Shown here one piece after another: positions 46,229 to 58,556 of a stretch of DNA of 64,000 nt. Within the stretch, counting starts at the first letter, position 1, and each line of letters opens with the position of its first letter. Source of the DNA: Acanthaster planci. Its lineage: Eukaryota; Echinodermata; Asteroidea; Valvatida; Acanthasteridae. The notes beneath the pieces are model-generated. The model worked only from the letters and a program-made list of their open reading frames with translations, did not search any database and had not been told where the DNA came from. A program made the position numbers and the translations under genes. The stretch is from contig NW_019091389.1 of NCBI RefSeq assembly GCF_001949145.1, positions 350,313-414,312 of the forward strand, read 5' to 3'.

Positions 46229-48205
46229 TCCTTCCGCCTCTGCTTGAACAAAACTCCTCCCCCCCTTCAGCCCTCCCACATCCTCTAGTCACAGTGTGTG
46301 GGTTCACAGTTGTGTGTCCATTAAAACCATTAGATTTTGTGAGTGACACGTTTGGCCTGCTGTGCATATATGCTGTTGCCTTTAAACTGTTTCATATTAG
46401 ATCTAGCAGATTAGCTGATAAATGTTTCCTCCATCTGATTTTAAATACTGATACCCATCATATTAGGTTCAGTCAGAGTTTTTCTTACAAAATGTGTGCT
46501 TAACATTAGGATAGTGACACATAAAATTAACAAGAAGTTGACATAGCTAGTGTGAATCTATCTTTATCATACATGTACATGTGATTCAAATCTTTAGTTT
46601 AGTCCCCATGATGATACTCTTGCTCCAGGGAAACGTACTATCAGACTGGGACTGTGCTACCAAGCATTAGCCCATCAAGCCTCAAAACACACTTAAGATT
46701 AGTAGATACATTTTTCTGAGTGCGGTGCAGTGCTGCGGCTAACTGTGCAGACTTGAATGTGGGATATGTTATGTGCACGCTGGTTTGTGCATGTATATCA
46801 CAGATTTATGCATGATTTATGACCAATTTTCATCGCAATGTGCTCAGTTCTGGAGTGTCCTTCCGGTTGTCATCTTTCCTCTGTCGTATCACTCATACAG
46901 GTATCTCGGTTTTTGTCATCATGAGTGGTGCTTGTATTTTTAAAGTGCTGGTACTTTCTTTCCTGATCATCGAGTGGCTGCATGAAATTAGGTGCTGCTG
47001 CCCTCAGAATTAGCTTTCGAGGGACAGCTTTTGCCTAGGTACTGCATAGCACTACATGGAAAACAGTACAGAGCTATAGTGTAGTACTGGTGTAGCACAA
47101 GTTCCATTAGTGCAAGATTTAGTACTACATACAAAGTATGCAAAGTATGCAAAGTAGTATAGTACTACAGTATAGTACTAGTGTAGTACTGTTTACATTG
47201 AATGCAATGTAGTATTGCATGCAAAGTAGTATAATGCTACAGTATGGTATTTTTACATGAGTGCAAGATAGTACTACATGCAGAATAGCATAATACTACA
47301 GTATAGCACTAGTGAAGTACTAATTGCAGAAATGCAATATAGTACTGCGTATATGTGTAAAGTACCTGTAGTAAAGTGCTACAGCATAGTACTAAACTGT
47401 AGTACTACATGCAAAACATGGCTTTTGCAGGTGGTATTTGTTACGTGGTGATCCACTTTGGAGTCTTCAATACCAGTGCAGAACACTTTATCTTTCGTTA
47501 GTCTATTTCTGGTTTAGTTTTTATTTTGAAATCTGATCTCTCCCTGGATCATACACAATCAGTGTGTCACTCAACTTCCAAAGTTTTGTACAAGCCACCA
47601 AATATGCAGTATCTTATTTTAATATATTGGTAACAAAATCAAAATTGATTTTTAAGGAAAACAACCTCTTACTGGACTTTTGACACGAGACAGAGATAAA
47701 GGTTATGCATCACTGTAAACAAGGTGCTGTTAAAGGCCTTTCCTTGAGAAATGCCATCGCCCTTTTCTTTGGAATTAAAAACCATGAGTTCATTTTTGGC
47801 CTTTCCTGTGCCATATCCAGCAAGCATTTATTCACATTTGGTCTGAGGACATAGACGTACCATATCCTGTTTTCCTTGAGTTAGTATTTACAACGGTGAG
47901 AGCGTGCTTTGCACATTTGGTCTGAGTTGAAAGCGTGACAGTTTCTGCCCACTTGTGGAAGAGCACAGAAAGATATCTTGTACTAGTGAGTGAGAAAGTC
48001 ATGACAATTTCCGGCAGTGGTTCAATTGTGACAGCTTTGGTTTTTTCACCATGCACGCACTGCAACGCCTCTAAGTGTGAGGGTCTCAGAAAGAATTGAC
48101 AAAAATTCCTAAAATGTAAGCCCCTCTCTTGTCTCATAACTAATTAGTTTTGCATCCCCTTTGTGCTCTAATTTGGAGGTGTATTAAACTGTTTTGCTTT
48201 TATAG
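46229..48205 (+). other. PPIP5K intron segment with minisatellite
   Basis: Sequence between the two candidate cassette exons. The notable feature is the GTACTA-rich degenerate tandem repeat (47037-47420). The rest is AT-rich with no exon recognised. Confidence 0.55.
47037..47420. repeat. Degenerate GTACTA-rich minisatellite
   Basis: About five irregular units of roughly 60-90 bases share the core AGTACTACATGCAAAGTAGT then ATAATACTACAGTATAGTAC and TAGTGTAGTACT. An inner 10-base repeat (AAAGTATGC) also expands locally near 47138-47158. The units are rich in self-complementary GTAC/AGTACT words, so single strands could form multiple hairpins. Confidence 0.8.
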
Positions 48206-48235
48206 ATCTGCAACAATCTGGATTTATTGAGAAAG
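48206..48235 (+). CDS. Candidate PPIP5K microexon (10 codons)
   Basis: Thirty bases between TTTTGCTTTTATAG and a strong donor (AAAG then GTAAGA). The phase is 1 to 1, exactly compatible with exons J and K and with the candidate cassette exon upstream. It encodes DLQQSGFIEK. Good splice sites on both sides and exact phase make chance less likely. Microexons of this size are often regulated, but that use here is inference. Confidence 0.6.
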
Positions 48236-51200
48236 GTAAGAGGCAACGACACCAACAAATTCCTTGATTTTGGCATAGCGTAATGCCTGGTGGCACGAGA
48301 CACTTGTCTACCCTTTTTTTCCTTCGGTGGTAATGGTTTCCTTTATCCAGCTATTATGTTTTTTCTTTTAGCTTTTATTTTCTCTAATTGCCTTTGCGCA
48401 GATTACTGATCTCACTGCGGCATTGTTTTCAGGGTATCTGTTGTCCCTGGCTTATTTGCACAGGGTTCTCATAGTCATGGAAAATCCTGGGAAAAATTGT
48501 CCTGGAAAGTCATGGAAAATGGGAAAAAATTATATAGGAAGTTATGGAATTCGGTTGTCAGAGAAAAAAAGTCGGGGAAAAGTCATGGAAATCAAGATCA
48601 TGCAGGGTTTATTTTGCTGGGCCATGGGCTACTTGTGATGTGATAATAGAGTAATGATAAAATTACAGGCTACATTCTTGGTGGTCTGTAGTGGCTATGA
48701 CAGTCTTCAAGTTTACAATACCTCTTTCCTCTGCAAAATGATGTTACAGTAAAAGCCATAGAAATTGTCAGATTTTAGTCTTAGAAAATCCTGGAAAAGT
48801 TATTGAATTTGGTTTTCAGATTTTTATGGGAACCCATTTGTAAAGTGTCTGGAAGCAAGGATTTCTGCTTCTACGGAAACCTCATTAAGAAACAAACTTT
48901 TGCCCACAAAGATGCCATTTTGGTTTACTCATGGGTAGAGAGAACAAAAAATATTGGATAGTTTCCAGCTCACAGAAACAAAACACTAATATCCCAGTGA
49001 AATTTGAACCTGTATTAGAGGACTCCACCACTTTGAGTTTGACACCGCTTTGTCAGGACCATTGTGTTCCCCATGGAGCTGCATGGCAAAAATGTCACAG
49101 AAATCACAGATACAGAGCAGTCTGAATGTTTAATGTGAAACATTTCACAAATATTGGTATTATGTGCAAGCTGTTCTCATATCCAATGAAGTACTACATG
49201 ACCTCAGTCTTGAACACAGTGCTATTTTCATGTTAGATTGTCAGTTGATTCTGTGACAGAAACATATTTCTGTTGGGCTGCAAATTTATCATCTTGTGCA
49301 TTCATAGTGCATATAGATGACTGATAAAATGAAACCTGGCGTACCTGTGCGGCGTCACAGACCATTTGAGAGGTAGTTTTGAGGGTTCCAATGGTGTAAC
49401 TAAGGGAGGGATAGGCACACACCCCCCACCCAAGGCGTGTGTGCTCTTCTCCCTGTGCCCCTACTCAGAAATTAGAGAGGGAAAAAATCTAGTTATAATC
49501 TACATTTGGCCATTTTAACTTTGATCAAGCTCATTGTAGTGCCCCCCTCCAGAATATCAAGAGACCCCCAGGTGCCCCCTTTGCAAAATGTATTCCAGTT
49601 AAACCACTGGAGGGTTCATGGAAATATAGCCAGGTGAATTGTTCTCATGTCTTGGTTGCCTGTTGGTTCTCTTCTCCACTGCTATCAGTGTGTCATATGT
49701 TGATTTGGAAACTACATGTAGCTTTAATCACACGTCAAATTCTACGGCTTTGAGTGATGCGGGTGCTGTTTTCTCAATGGCTACCTTCTTGATTCAGCAA
49801 CTAACCCATTTGCAGGTTTTTACAGCTTTCATTTGTTATGGATCAGGAGGACTCACTCTTTGCATGTTAAAGACAAAATGAGTTTCACAGAAAAGGCAAG
49901 ACCCCTTTGGTTGTAACATTCCTAACCTTGGATATCTTTCTGAGACTGGACTCAATCCTTGCATGTTAAGACAAAATGGTTTAAGAGAAAAGGCAAGATC
50001 TCTTTGGTTTTAAACTTCCTTAATTCTTCTTTCTTTCTGAGGCTTCACCTGAATCCTTATTTCTTACCCAACACAGCATCATTCTGTTTATCATTGATAG
50101 CCATCTGAAACTGTGCTTTCTCTAATTGCATTAGAAAGTCAATTTATTGCATAATTTAGGTTACATCACTCTGAAATTATTATAATAACTAAGTTTAAAA
50201 CAAAGTAAGTGTTCAGTCAGTGGAATGGACATTGTACATATTCTGACATTGAGAATTGTAAACATGCTTTAAATCTCTTAAAGATATGATATATGGTGGG
50301 CATTCTATTTGATTTTGTGTTCTCATCTCAGAATATTGTGTCAACTGACCTCAAATGTCCAAATTCCTATTTATAGTTGTGTGATTGAATGCTCTAGAAA
50401 AGTCTGTGTTGACAGACATCAGAATTGAAATGCCTCACTGGTGTGTAATGAGTTTAGATTGTGCCTTTGTGTATGTGCAAAGTAAAACTACGATACCTAT
50501 CTCTCGAGTTCTGAGTTCAAGTATCACTTGTGAATAGTTAATATTAAATAATCATGCAGTTCACAAGGTACCTCCTTGATTTCCCCGCAAACTTTCTGCA
50601 GTCTTCACTTTGCTAGACAGCTTTCATCTTTTTTAAGTTCTGGGGAAACCTTCGTTACATGTGATGGCATTTGTTTCATTTTTTTTCACCACCATGCTTA
50701 ACTTTTCAAAACAACTCCTAGATCATCTGCAGCTAGTGCAGGCTATCATTCACCTCCTGAGCAGTGGGTGCAGCTACCAAGCTCTTTCTTAGCAGTAATA
50801 TACACATCTACAGGAAGTCAGTCGGGAAAGGAAAAGGGCAGCTGAAGAGGACATCAATTTATCTGTTTTTGTTTGTTTTCCAAATGTGCACTGTTTTGAT
50901 TCATGACGGGATATCCCAAAACAGTGGGAAGGATTAGAAAAACCAAACCTTCAGCTGCTTCTTGTTCTTGATTTTCAGCTTGTAACTCATTGTTTCTTAA
51001 ACTGTAGATAAATGGAATCCGTGCACAAGTGCCCCCTTGGCAGTGACAAAGAGAGCTGCTTGGCTGGGCATCATTGCCACCATAGATGTATCCCATCTGC
51101 ATTCACTCTGGGCCCAAGTCTATAGTGCTGGTGAACAGTATCACTTGGAAAAGTTGTAATTACTTATGCAGAAAATCATGTTGCTGCTTTACAAGCACCC

Positions 51201-52188
51201 TTTGATGGTGCGCCAGTGGTTGCATGCACATGGTGACGTCTGTTGGTACATCACTGATGGCAGCAACTTTTTCCCCTGGGTTAAGCCAGCTGTCTGTTGT
51301 GCTTACCGCTAAGTGGTCTCCATGCATTAGATGGAGGCTTAGTTTGCACAAAGTTGGCTGTTTTCCCCGGGCATTGAGATTGGGCCCAGATCATGCGTGT
51401 TCAGTGCCCCATACATGTATATGCATATAAGTTTGGGGGTCTCATGGGACATAGTTGCAAGCCAACAAAGCACCCCGTCTCATTCATGCACAGTGTGCAT
51501 TGTCACAAACTGGAGGGATAAGTTCAAATGGCAGGGTCTCCCCGAGAAGTGTAGGTCTAGACCACATGCACAATGAAGGATTGCAAAAATTTGGGACTGC
51601 CAGCCGTCACTTGCTCTGGCTGTTAACAGGCAGTTGTAGTCCGGTCATAGGTCTTTTGCATTGGTGCTGTTGTGCCCGTTGATTTATTGCCTTCTTGATT
51701 GAAACAAAATTGAAAGGTGATTCTCGGTGCTGTTCCAAGTAATTAAGTCTGAACGGTGCCAAATTGCCTCAGGCTTTGTGACCTTCAGTGTTGGGCTTTG
51801 TTCTTTATTGATGTGGACCATAGTAATTGATTTGCGTTACCCACAATATTTGAGACTTATATCAAGCTGGGTATTGAAATGGTAGAGCTTGTCCTCATAA
51901 GCCAGTGGTTGGAGGTTTTAGCTCCACCTAAATCAGCTAAATCAGGTTTAATTTTTATAAAATCTTTTGGAAAGCTTGAGTATATGCTGCTTATGACAGT
52001 ATGAAAATTGAAGGCATCGACCATTGCTATTTTGGTGTGTAAATCACTGCTTTATTCTTTCCGTATTTCTTTCCATCTTAACACATACATTTTCCCTTAA
52101 TAGCCTCCTCCTTACTTTACAATTTTCAGTGCCGATCCAAGAAGTTTTCTCTTACACCCTTTTCTTCTTTGACCTATGTGTCAATCAG
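48236..52188 (+). other. Last part of the long PPIP5K intron
   Basis: AT-rich intron with the repeat at 48471-48600 and no recognised coding exon. It ends with the acceptor TCAATCAG at 52181-52188. Confidence 0.55.
48471..48600. repeat. GTCATGGAAAATCCTGG-type tandem repeat
   Basis: Short irregular repeats of GTCATGGAAAA and TCCTGGAAAA (about 20 bases per unit) occur here and again, decayed, at about 48783-48812. This is a simple low-complexity array in the intron. Confidence 0.6.
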
Positions 52189-52311
52189 ACTGTAAGGCAG
52201 ACCCATCCTTGTTGCTGATCCTGAAGTGGGGAGGCGAGCTGACAGATGCAGGCAGGGAGCAAGCCGAGGAATTGGGCCGGGCCTTCCGCTGCATCTACCC
52301 TGGTGGCCAAG
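52189..52311 (+). CDS. PPIP5K exon K
   Basis: One hundred and twenty-three bases, phase 1 to 1, residues 470-510. It contains [20 protein letters not shown] and [17 protein letters not shown], a near-invariant phosphatase-domain block ([17 protein letters not shown]). Donor GTACGT. Confidence 0.96.
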
Positions 52312-52781
52312 GTACGTAAAACAGGGAGGATTTCATCACTGCCAAACACTGTCAACCATTTTTCCTCCAGGGGTTAAATGTGTCTACACATTCCAGTGTC
52401 TTTTCCAGTCAGTATGAGACAAATGCATGCAAATGCAAATGTAACTTTCAAGTGCATGTAGATGAAATTTTTGTCTTTTTTATGTCTTCTTATTATTTGA
52501 TTTATTTCTTGGAGCAAACATTAAAATAAAGCATTGATTTTATTTTGGGTGCTGTCAGTGATAAAAATAGGAAGCATGAGATATCTCCACGCTCTAGTCT
52601 TGCATTTGTTCAGAGTTTCTGTGAATTGGTGCTTGTTCAGTTGAAAAGTGCAGTGTAGGTGTGTATATTCTGCACTGTGCACATGCATAAATCTCTCCCG
52701 ACTTTTGTGAGAAGCCAGTACAATACCATTGTACTGTCCTGTTTTGCTAAGGGTTTTTTTTTTGTTTCCGTTGCCTTGCAG
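52312..52781 (+). other. PPIP5K intron before exon L
   Basis: A 470-base intron with a poly-T tract near 52753-52763 and acceptor TTGCCTTGCAG. Nothing else was recognised. Confidence 0.6.
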
Positions 52782-52903
52782 GAGAGTATGCCGGTTTCCC
52801 TGGCTGTGGGCTTCTGCGCCTTCACAGTACATACCGCCATGACCTAAAAATCTATGCGTCGGATGAGGGCCGGGTCCAGATGACTGCGGCAGCATTCACC
52901 AAG
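52782..52903 (+). CDS. PPIP5K exon L
   Basis: One hundred and twenty-two bases, phase 1 to 0, residues 511-551. It contains [20 protein letters not shown] and [19 protein letters not shown]. The [18 protein letters not shown] block is diagnostic of PPIP5K phosphatase domains. Confidence 0.97.
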
Positions 52904-53595
52904 GTTAGTGCTCAGTCATAGTGGATGTGCATGAGCTAGTGTTGCTCTGTCATTGGTCAGTGCATTCACAACGGGAACAGTGTGAAAGTTGGACAAGCAG
53001 GTCTATGCATGCCTCGGCAGGCCTGGTAGGGATGGTTAAGGAAGTTACTTTTAAAGTGGGACGGGTGCCTTTGCAGTGGCTACATGTAGTCTGAAATTTA
53101 TTTAGTCATTTTTATACATGGGATAAGGTTTTGCATTGACCTTCTATTGGTACTTCCCCTTGTCAGCTGATTCCCTTGTTTCTCTCATTGGCACTGAAAT
53201 ATCTGCAGAAAATCCTATTCACTTTTAGAAGTGCAGCATTTAGTATTATTGTGTACTCTGGTGAGTGTCATTTAGGAGGACAGGTTGGTGTTCAGGAGCT
53301 TAAAACCTCCTGCCCAGCCTTCATTACTGGTATTGCATACGCTTTTATCCTACATTTTGACCAATCTGCTATCAGTTGACAATGCCCATGGAGAGGACCG
53401 GGACGAAGGTGGTCCAGCTGCGCAGCCCGCAACTTCAAGTCACTGGGTATTTCCTGGTCCCAAGCAAGGCAACCTCATGCAAGACCACTTCAGATGGTGA
53501 CCGCCTTGTGAAAAGTGTGACCTCTTCGCCAGATAATCTGGCTTGAGCATTGGTAATGATGATGATGCACTTTTTCCGTTTGCATTTGGTCACAG
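52904..53595 (+). other. PPIP5K intron before exon M
   Basis: A 692-base intron with no recognisable repeat or exon. It ends TTTGGTCACAG. Confidence 0.6.
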
Positions 53596-53708
53596 GGCAT
53601 GTTGGCCTTGGAGGGTGAACTCACCCCAATCCTTGTCCAGATGGTCAAGAGCGCCAACACCAACGGCCTGCTGGACCACGAGAAGGACTCAGTCACCATC
53701 CAGGGAAA
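53596..53708 (+). CDS. PPIP5K exon M
   Basis: One hundred and thirteen bases, phase 0 to 2, residues 552-588. It contains [20 protein letters not shown] and [16 protein letters not shown], matching the [18 protein letters not shown] block of the family. Donor GTAAGT. Confidence 0.96.
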
Positions 53709-56700
53709 GTAAGTCTGTCTACCCGGTCATTCAGCTTTCATCCTTCACAATCAATTCATGTATACTTGGCTCAAAATCGTTAGTGTAACTTAAGTGAAGT
53801 CTCGGGGGGGGCACAAATTGTTTCAAGTGGTTATAAATAGCAAATTAACTACACCTTGTGTATGTAGGTGGTGTACATTTTTTACTTTCGTATTGGGTGG
53901 CAGCTGGGGAAGGGAGGGGCACTGACCTCCAGTTGGGTGGGGGACGTGTTCCCCTGTGTACATGTAATTACATCTCCCCCCAAAATGCTTGGACAGCAAG
54001 GCAGAATTGTTTTGCCTTGTATGTGCAAGTGCATAGAAAGGTTTACTTCCATCCTCCAGAGGGAAAAGTTCACAAGATAGTTTCTGGACATAAGTCCTGC
54101 CGTGGCCAGATACCAAGCTCTTTCAAAATTCAAAGTACCGGTAACACATTGGCACCATGCATGTGTGAACTTTTCACCATGTAGTATTGGGCAGAAATTT
54201 TGCAGCCAGGTCAGGCCAACTTGGTGAATGGAAGTCTCAAAGTCTGAAATCAGTGGTGTTTGGTGACTGATACCCAAGCAGATGCATTCAACGCATTAAT
54301 GCCAAGCCAATGAAGCACCCTTTAAAGTAGAGTCAGACTTTAAGAAACAGTCCATCATTGAGATAAGGTATCTCTTGGCTTTTAATTCCTAGATCAACTG
54401 CACTGGATGAAATCCTCTATACTCGTTTAGTACACCACAGGTATAACAAACATAATTCTTTTCAGCAACATGAACCATTATCTGACCACCTCACATTGAG
54501 CTCCATTCATGAAATCCCTCTTGCAACATTTTATCTCTCTCCTTTGGTCAGCTGAGTTTTTGACTTGTCATTTCTACTCCTCTGTTGCCATATTTCTTGC
54601 GTGATCAGTGGTACATTCCATTGGGTGTGAACCTCTGTATAGAATGTACAAAATGAAAGATTGAATTTTTCTTTCAACAAAGTAATTTTGTCTTCAGAAA
54701 AAAAAAAACCAACCTTTTTTGTCACAAGTTGAATGTGGACTTTGCAAGCTCACACACTTCATTTTACTCCTTCACAAAAGTGAGAATTGTGCAATAGAAA
54801 TTGTCAGGAAAATCCTTTAAAAAATGCAATGATTTAAAATGGAAATTGTGGAAAAAGGAGATGTTTGACTGCACTGTGTTTATTAATGTCACTTTGAAAT
54901 TATGGCTGTAGTAAAAAGGAAGTTCTGAGAATTAACTTGTTTAAATTTCCTTTTTTATGGACTTGTTATGGACTAATTACATGTACAGTGGAGTGAATCT
55001 CTCCAATTAGTTTCAGATATTACCATTAAAATTGACAGGATTTACACTCTGCTTTTTCACAGAATATTCATAAATTTCAAGAGTAACAAGAACTCTCCTT
55101 TTCTTTAACTTTAACTTTATTTTTATTTCCTTTATATGCTATGTATAAAGCTTCTTTTTTCAAAGCTGATTTGTTGCAAAATGGTAACTTATGATTCTAA
55201 GTAAAAGGAAAATTTTTTCCCCGAACACTGTACTGATGTGAGCTATAATCTTTTGAGAGATGATCTCACAGATCTTTGAACTTTTGCTCAATTTTTTTTA
55301 TAAGCTCTCACACCATCCTTAAAATAAAGCACATTACACATCCACACCAAAAAGTGAAATCCAGATTCATGCCACACAAAGTTGTCTTCAGTTTTGGTTT
55401 CTCATCAAGTTACAGTTTATTCATCTGCTTGTACTGTCATGTTGTGATTTCCAACTGTGACATTCACAGGACCCCAGAAGTTGATTCTTTTTCAATGGCT
55501 TGGTATGTTGCTCTCATAGTGAAACAAATCATGTTACCATGGATATCATATCAACCTTCTTGCAGAGTTCAAAACTTTGGGTTTCCTCAACAAACCATCC
55601 ATCTGGTTACATTAAAAAAATATGTAAGCCACATGCAAGAAAATATGTAAAAAGTTTAAAATTACCAAGATGATACTGTATCAAGTAAGTACTGCAAATC
55701 TGTAAGATTACATTTCTCACTACAGTTGTCATTGTTCATACTGCATTGATACAATTAGAGTTGCTTATGGCCATCAAGACTAAGCCCATGTACCCAAAAT
55801 ATGGCCAAGAACCAAGCTCCTCCATTGAGCTTAATGTTGCAGAATTTAGACACCGACATCTGGTCTTTGAGTGACTTCCCGGCACTTTGTTGACTAGGCT
55901 TCAGGATTGCCTACTGTCACTAGTACAGAAGCCGGCCACTTGTGACGTGATGGTGGCTTTGTTTTTGTGGCCTCTGAAACTTAATTGATGCCATTGAATT
56001 GTTGGCTACCTGGGCCCAATTTCATAGAGCAGCATAGCAAACAAATGTACTTAGCACAGAAAGTAACTTGTTAGCAGAAGCAGCTTACCAGCCAAAATGT
56101 CATGAATTGTACATTGCATGTAACTGGTTCTCTGCTGATTTTTGGCTAAGCATGCAATATACCAGTATTCTGGTCAGTGGCTCTTGAAATTGGGTCTGAA
56201 ATGGCCAACTGGGTACACTATGTTGCATTCTTTGACACATCTGGGAATGGGCATGCAGTCGCCTAGTCACTTGGATTACGGTCTCATTTTCCCTCATCCT
56301 GTGGGGTATTGTAGAAACAGAGACCAGTCTTGCCGAATTGTTAAGCCTTGAGATTCACCTGGCAAAGTTTGTGCAAACTTGTGTTCGGCAAAAAGAACAG
56401 GCCAGTTGATAAATTAATGCCTTGAAAAATAACAATGATAAATTTATAATGATAAACAGGACAATATCACAGCATTCATAAAGTATACATTGTCTAATGG
56501 TATGTGTCATTCAAAGGTGAAATGTGGTAATATCATTTTCCCTGCTCATTGGGCGCACAATATCTGAACATTCCTGAAACCATCTCAGCTCCCTGGGGAG
56601 TATAGTAGCCCGATGCAAATTGCCCTCACAGATACCCATTTACTCCTGGGTGGAAAGAGGCACATTGGGTTAAACTGACTTGCCCAAGGTTGCAATTTCC

Positions 56701-57420
56701 ACCACCTTTTAGGGTTCGAACCACCAATCCTTTGACCGGAATCTGTGAACCCTAACCACGATGTCACACATCCCCATCTGCATTTTATTGCTTGTTGCAG
56801 CTTTGTAGCTGATTTGTTCCCAGCAAATGAATTGGCTGAGTTGTATTTCTGGCTTGGCAGCTTTCATGTATAAAACTGGGTACCCTAAATGTCTCCCCGT
56901 TAAGACCAGTCAGTGACAACCTCAACGCCATTTGCTGCATGCGCATCCTTCACCAGCCCCTGGTTGTGTAGAATACGAAAATGACGCTGACTAGCTATTC
57001 AGGATGAATATATGTAAATGTAAAGTGAATTGCACACGTACTATATTGCAAAAGCTACATGCTCGCACCCATGCATTCTCCTCCTGGGCGTAAATCTGTG
57101 TCAAGCATAAAACATTAACCACAGTCCTAATTTAATTAAATCTCTCAACTAGCGGCATATTTAAATCTTACAATATGGGGGTTAGATTGTGCAAGGCATG
57201 GTGGGAACCAACTTGGCATGGCAAGATTGTACCCATGGGAACGAGGTTGAGTCAGTGAGAATTTGGCATCATGCATCATTGACACTTTCTGGAGTACCAG
57301 TTGGTCATACGCCATTTCATCTCGGGGTCATTCAGTTGCATTGGAGTAATACTACAATCCTCTTGTGTGATTTTTTCCCCTTTTTTGGACTCACATATTG
57401 TATTTCCAATTTCCTTTCAG
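53709..57420 (+). other. PPIP5K intron (3.7 kb) with SINE-like repeat
   Basis: Contains the SINE-like element at 56540-56770. Otherwise it is AT-rich with no exon recognised. A poly-A run (54700-54709) and a TTTTAACTTTAACTTTATTTT-like pyrimidine patch near 55106-55130 are present. It ends TTTCCTTTCAG. Confidence 0.6.
56540..56770. repeat. SINE-like repeat with B-box-like sequence
   Basis: The segment carries TACCCATTTACTCCTGGGTG (a small ACCCA/TGGGT hairpin), then ACTTGCCCAAGG and GGGTTCGAACCACC. The last resembles a pol III B-box and is arranged as in the 3' parts of several widespread SINE families. Part of the 5' half recurs at 37928-37995. No A-box or poly-A tail was delimited, so the exact ends are uncertain. 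Confidence 0.55.
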
Positions 57421-57487
57421 GGTGAAGGAGACACTGTATGACCGATTTCGCAAAAATGGTACCTTCAGTGAAGAGGATAAACAGGAG
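57421..57487 (+). CDS. PPIP5K exon N
   Basis: Sixty-seven bases, phase 2 to 0, residues 589-611: KVKETLYDRFRKNGTFSEED then KQE. It occupies the position of the variable VKARLHEIL and TAEDYEKL segment of vertebrate enzymes. Strong pyrimidine-rich acceptor; donor GTATTA is weaker. Confidence 0.88.
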
Positions 57488-58411
57488 GTATTATCAGACT
57501 TACAGGAGTTGGAATGAATTTATCTCTGCTTAAAATTTTGTGTTTCGTGCAGTGGCAATTTTTTCTTCTTCTTGGCTTCTTCTTGGCATACATGACACCC
57601 AAGGCAAAGGGCAAGAAATATGTCCCCCTGATGTAACAGCCAAATTGATTTTTGATACATTCTATCCAGTGGGTCACCAAAGTTACGATTTATACGGAAA
57701 GATATGTATTGATACATGTATGTGTTTGAAATCTAACTTCAAGTGTTAAAGTGTCAGTTTTCCTGATCTATGGCATAAGGTTTGGTGGTTGCTGCAAAGG
57801 TCTGTTGCATGGGGCTTGTGTTTCACATCTGACTTACCATGCATTGAGTTTAGCTTCAACGACCATTTGCATTATGTGATCACAGTTTGATGCAAATGAC
57901 TCAGATGACAGTTTGTGAGTGGTGCAAAGTACGTGTACGTCACAGTCATTTGGACCATGGGCAGAGATGCCGGGGGAGATGGGGTAATATATCCGCCCCA
58001 CTTTTTGACCTGGGAGGATTAGCAATACAATCATCCTTCCCACTTTTTAAGTCACTATGTGCCATGCTGAAATCCCCCCCCCACATATGACCAGAAATCT
58101 CCACCCATGATTTGGACAAAGGTGACAAAGGACAACTGAAGATCAGCAAAGTGGTATCATCCAGGGAAATTGACTTTTAACCAACATTGAAGTTTTTGCC
58201 CAGTTTTATGTTGTGTGTATTTCCCTGTACAAACATTTTTAGGGATTGCAAAAGTACATATTCATTGGCAAAGAAAAAAAGAAAACAACATAAAAATAAC
58301 ACCTTCTGCCCCCCCAAATTATTATATTAAACTGTTAAGTTTTAGCATGGTTTTGGTGAATACGAGTCTACTGTTCTTGTTTGGTTTTTTTTCTCCCATT
58401 TGTGTATCCAG
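57488..58411 (+). other. PPIP5K intron before exon O
   Basis: A 924-base intron with no exon or mobile element recognised. It ends TGTATCCAG. Confidence 0.6.
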
Positions 58412-58556
58412 CTTGCACCAACGGGAAGCAAGTCCCTCCTCTACTCCCTGTCTCGCATCCAGAACCCCATGGAGATGTGTGAAAAGATCTACGCTCTCAT
58501 CAAGGAGTTAACCCATCAGGTGCGACAGTGCATCGAGAGCAAACCTTTCCAGGAAG
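58412..58556 (+). CDS. PPIP5K exon O
   Basis: One hundred and forty-five bases, phase 0 to 1, residues 612-659. It contains LAPTGSKSLLYSLSRIQNPM and EMCEKIYALIKELTHQVRQC. This corresponds to the LTPSGS and NPVKTCDKVYSLIQSL region of vertebrate PPIP5K2. Donor GTAATA. Confidence 0.93.
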
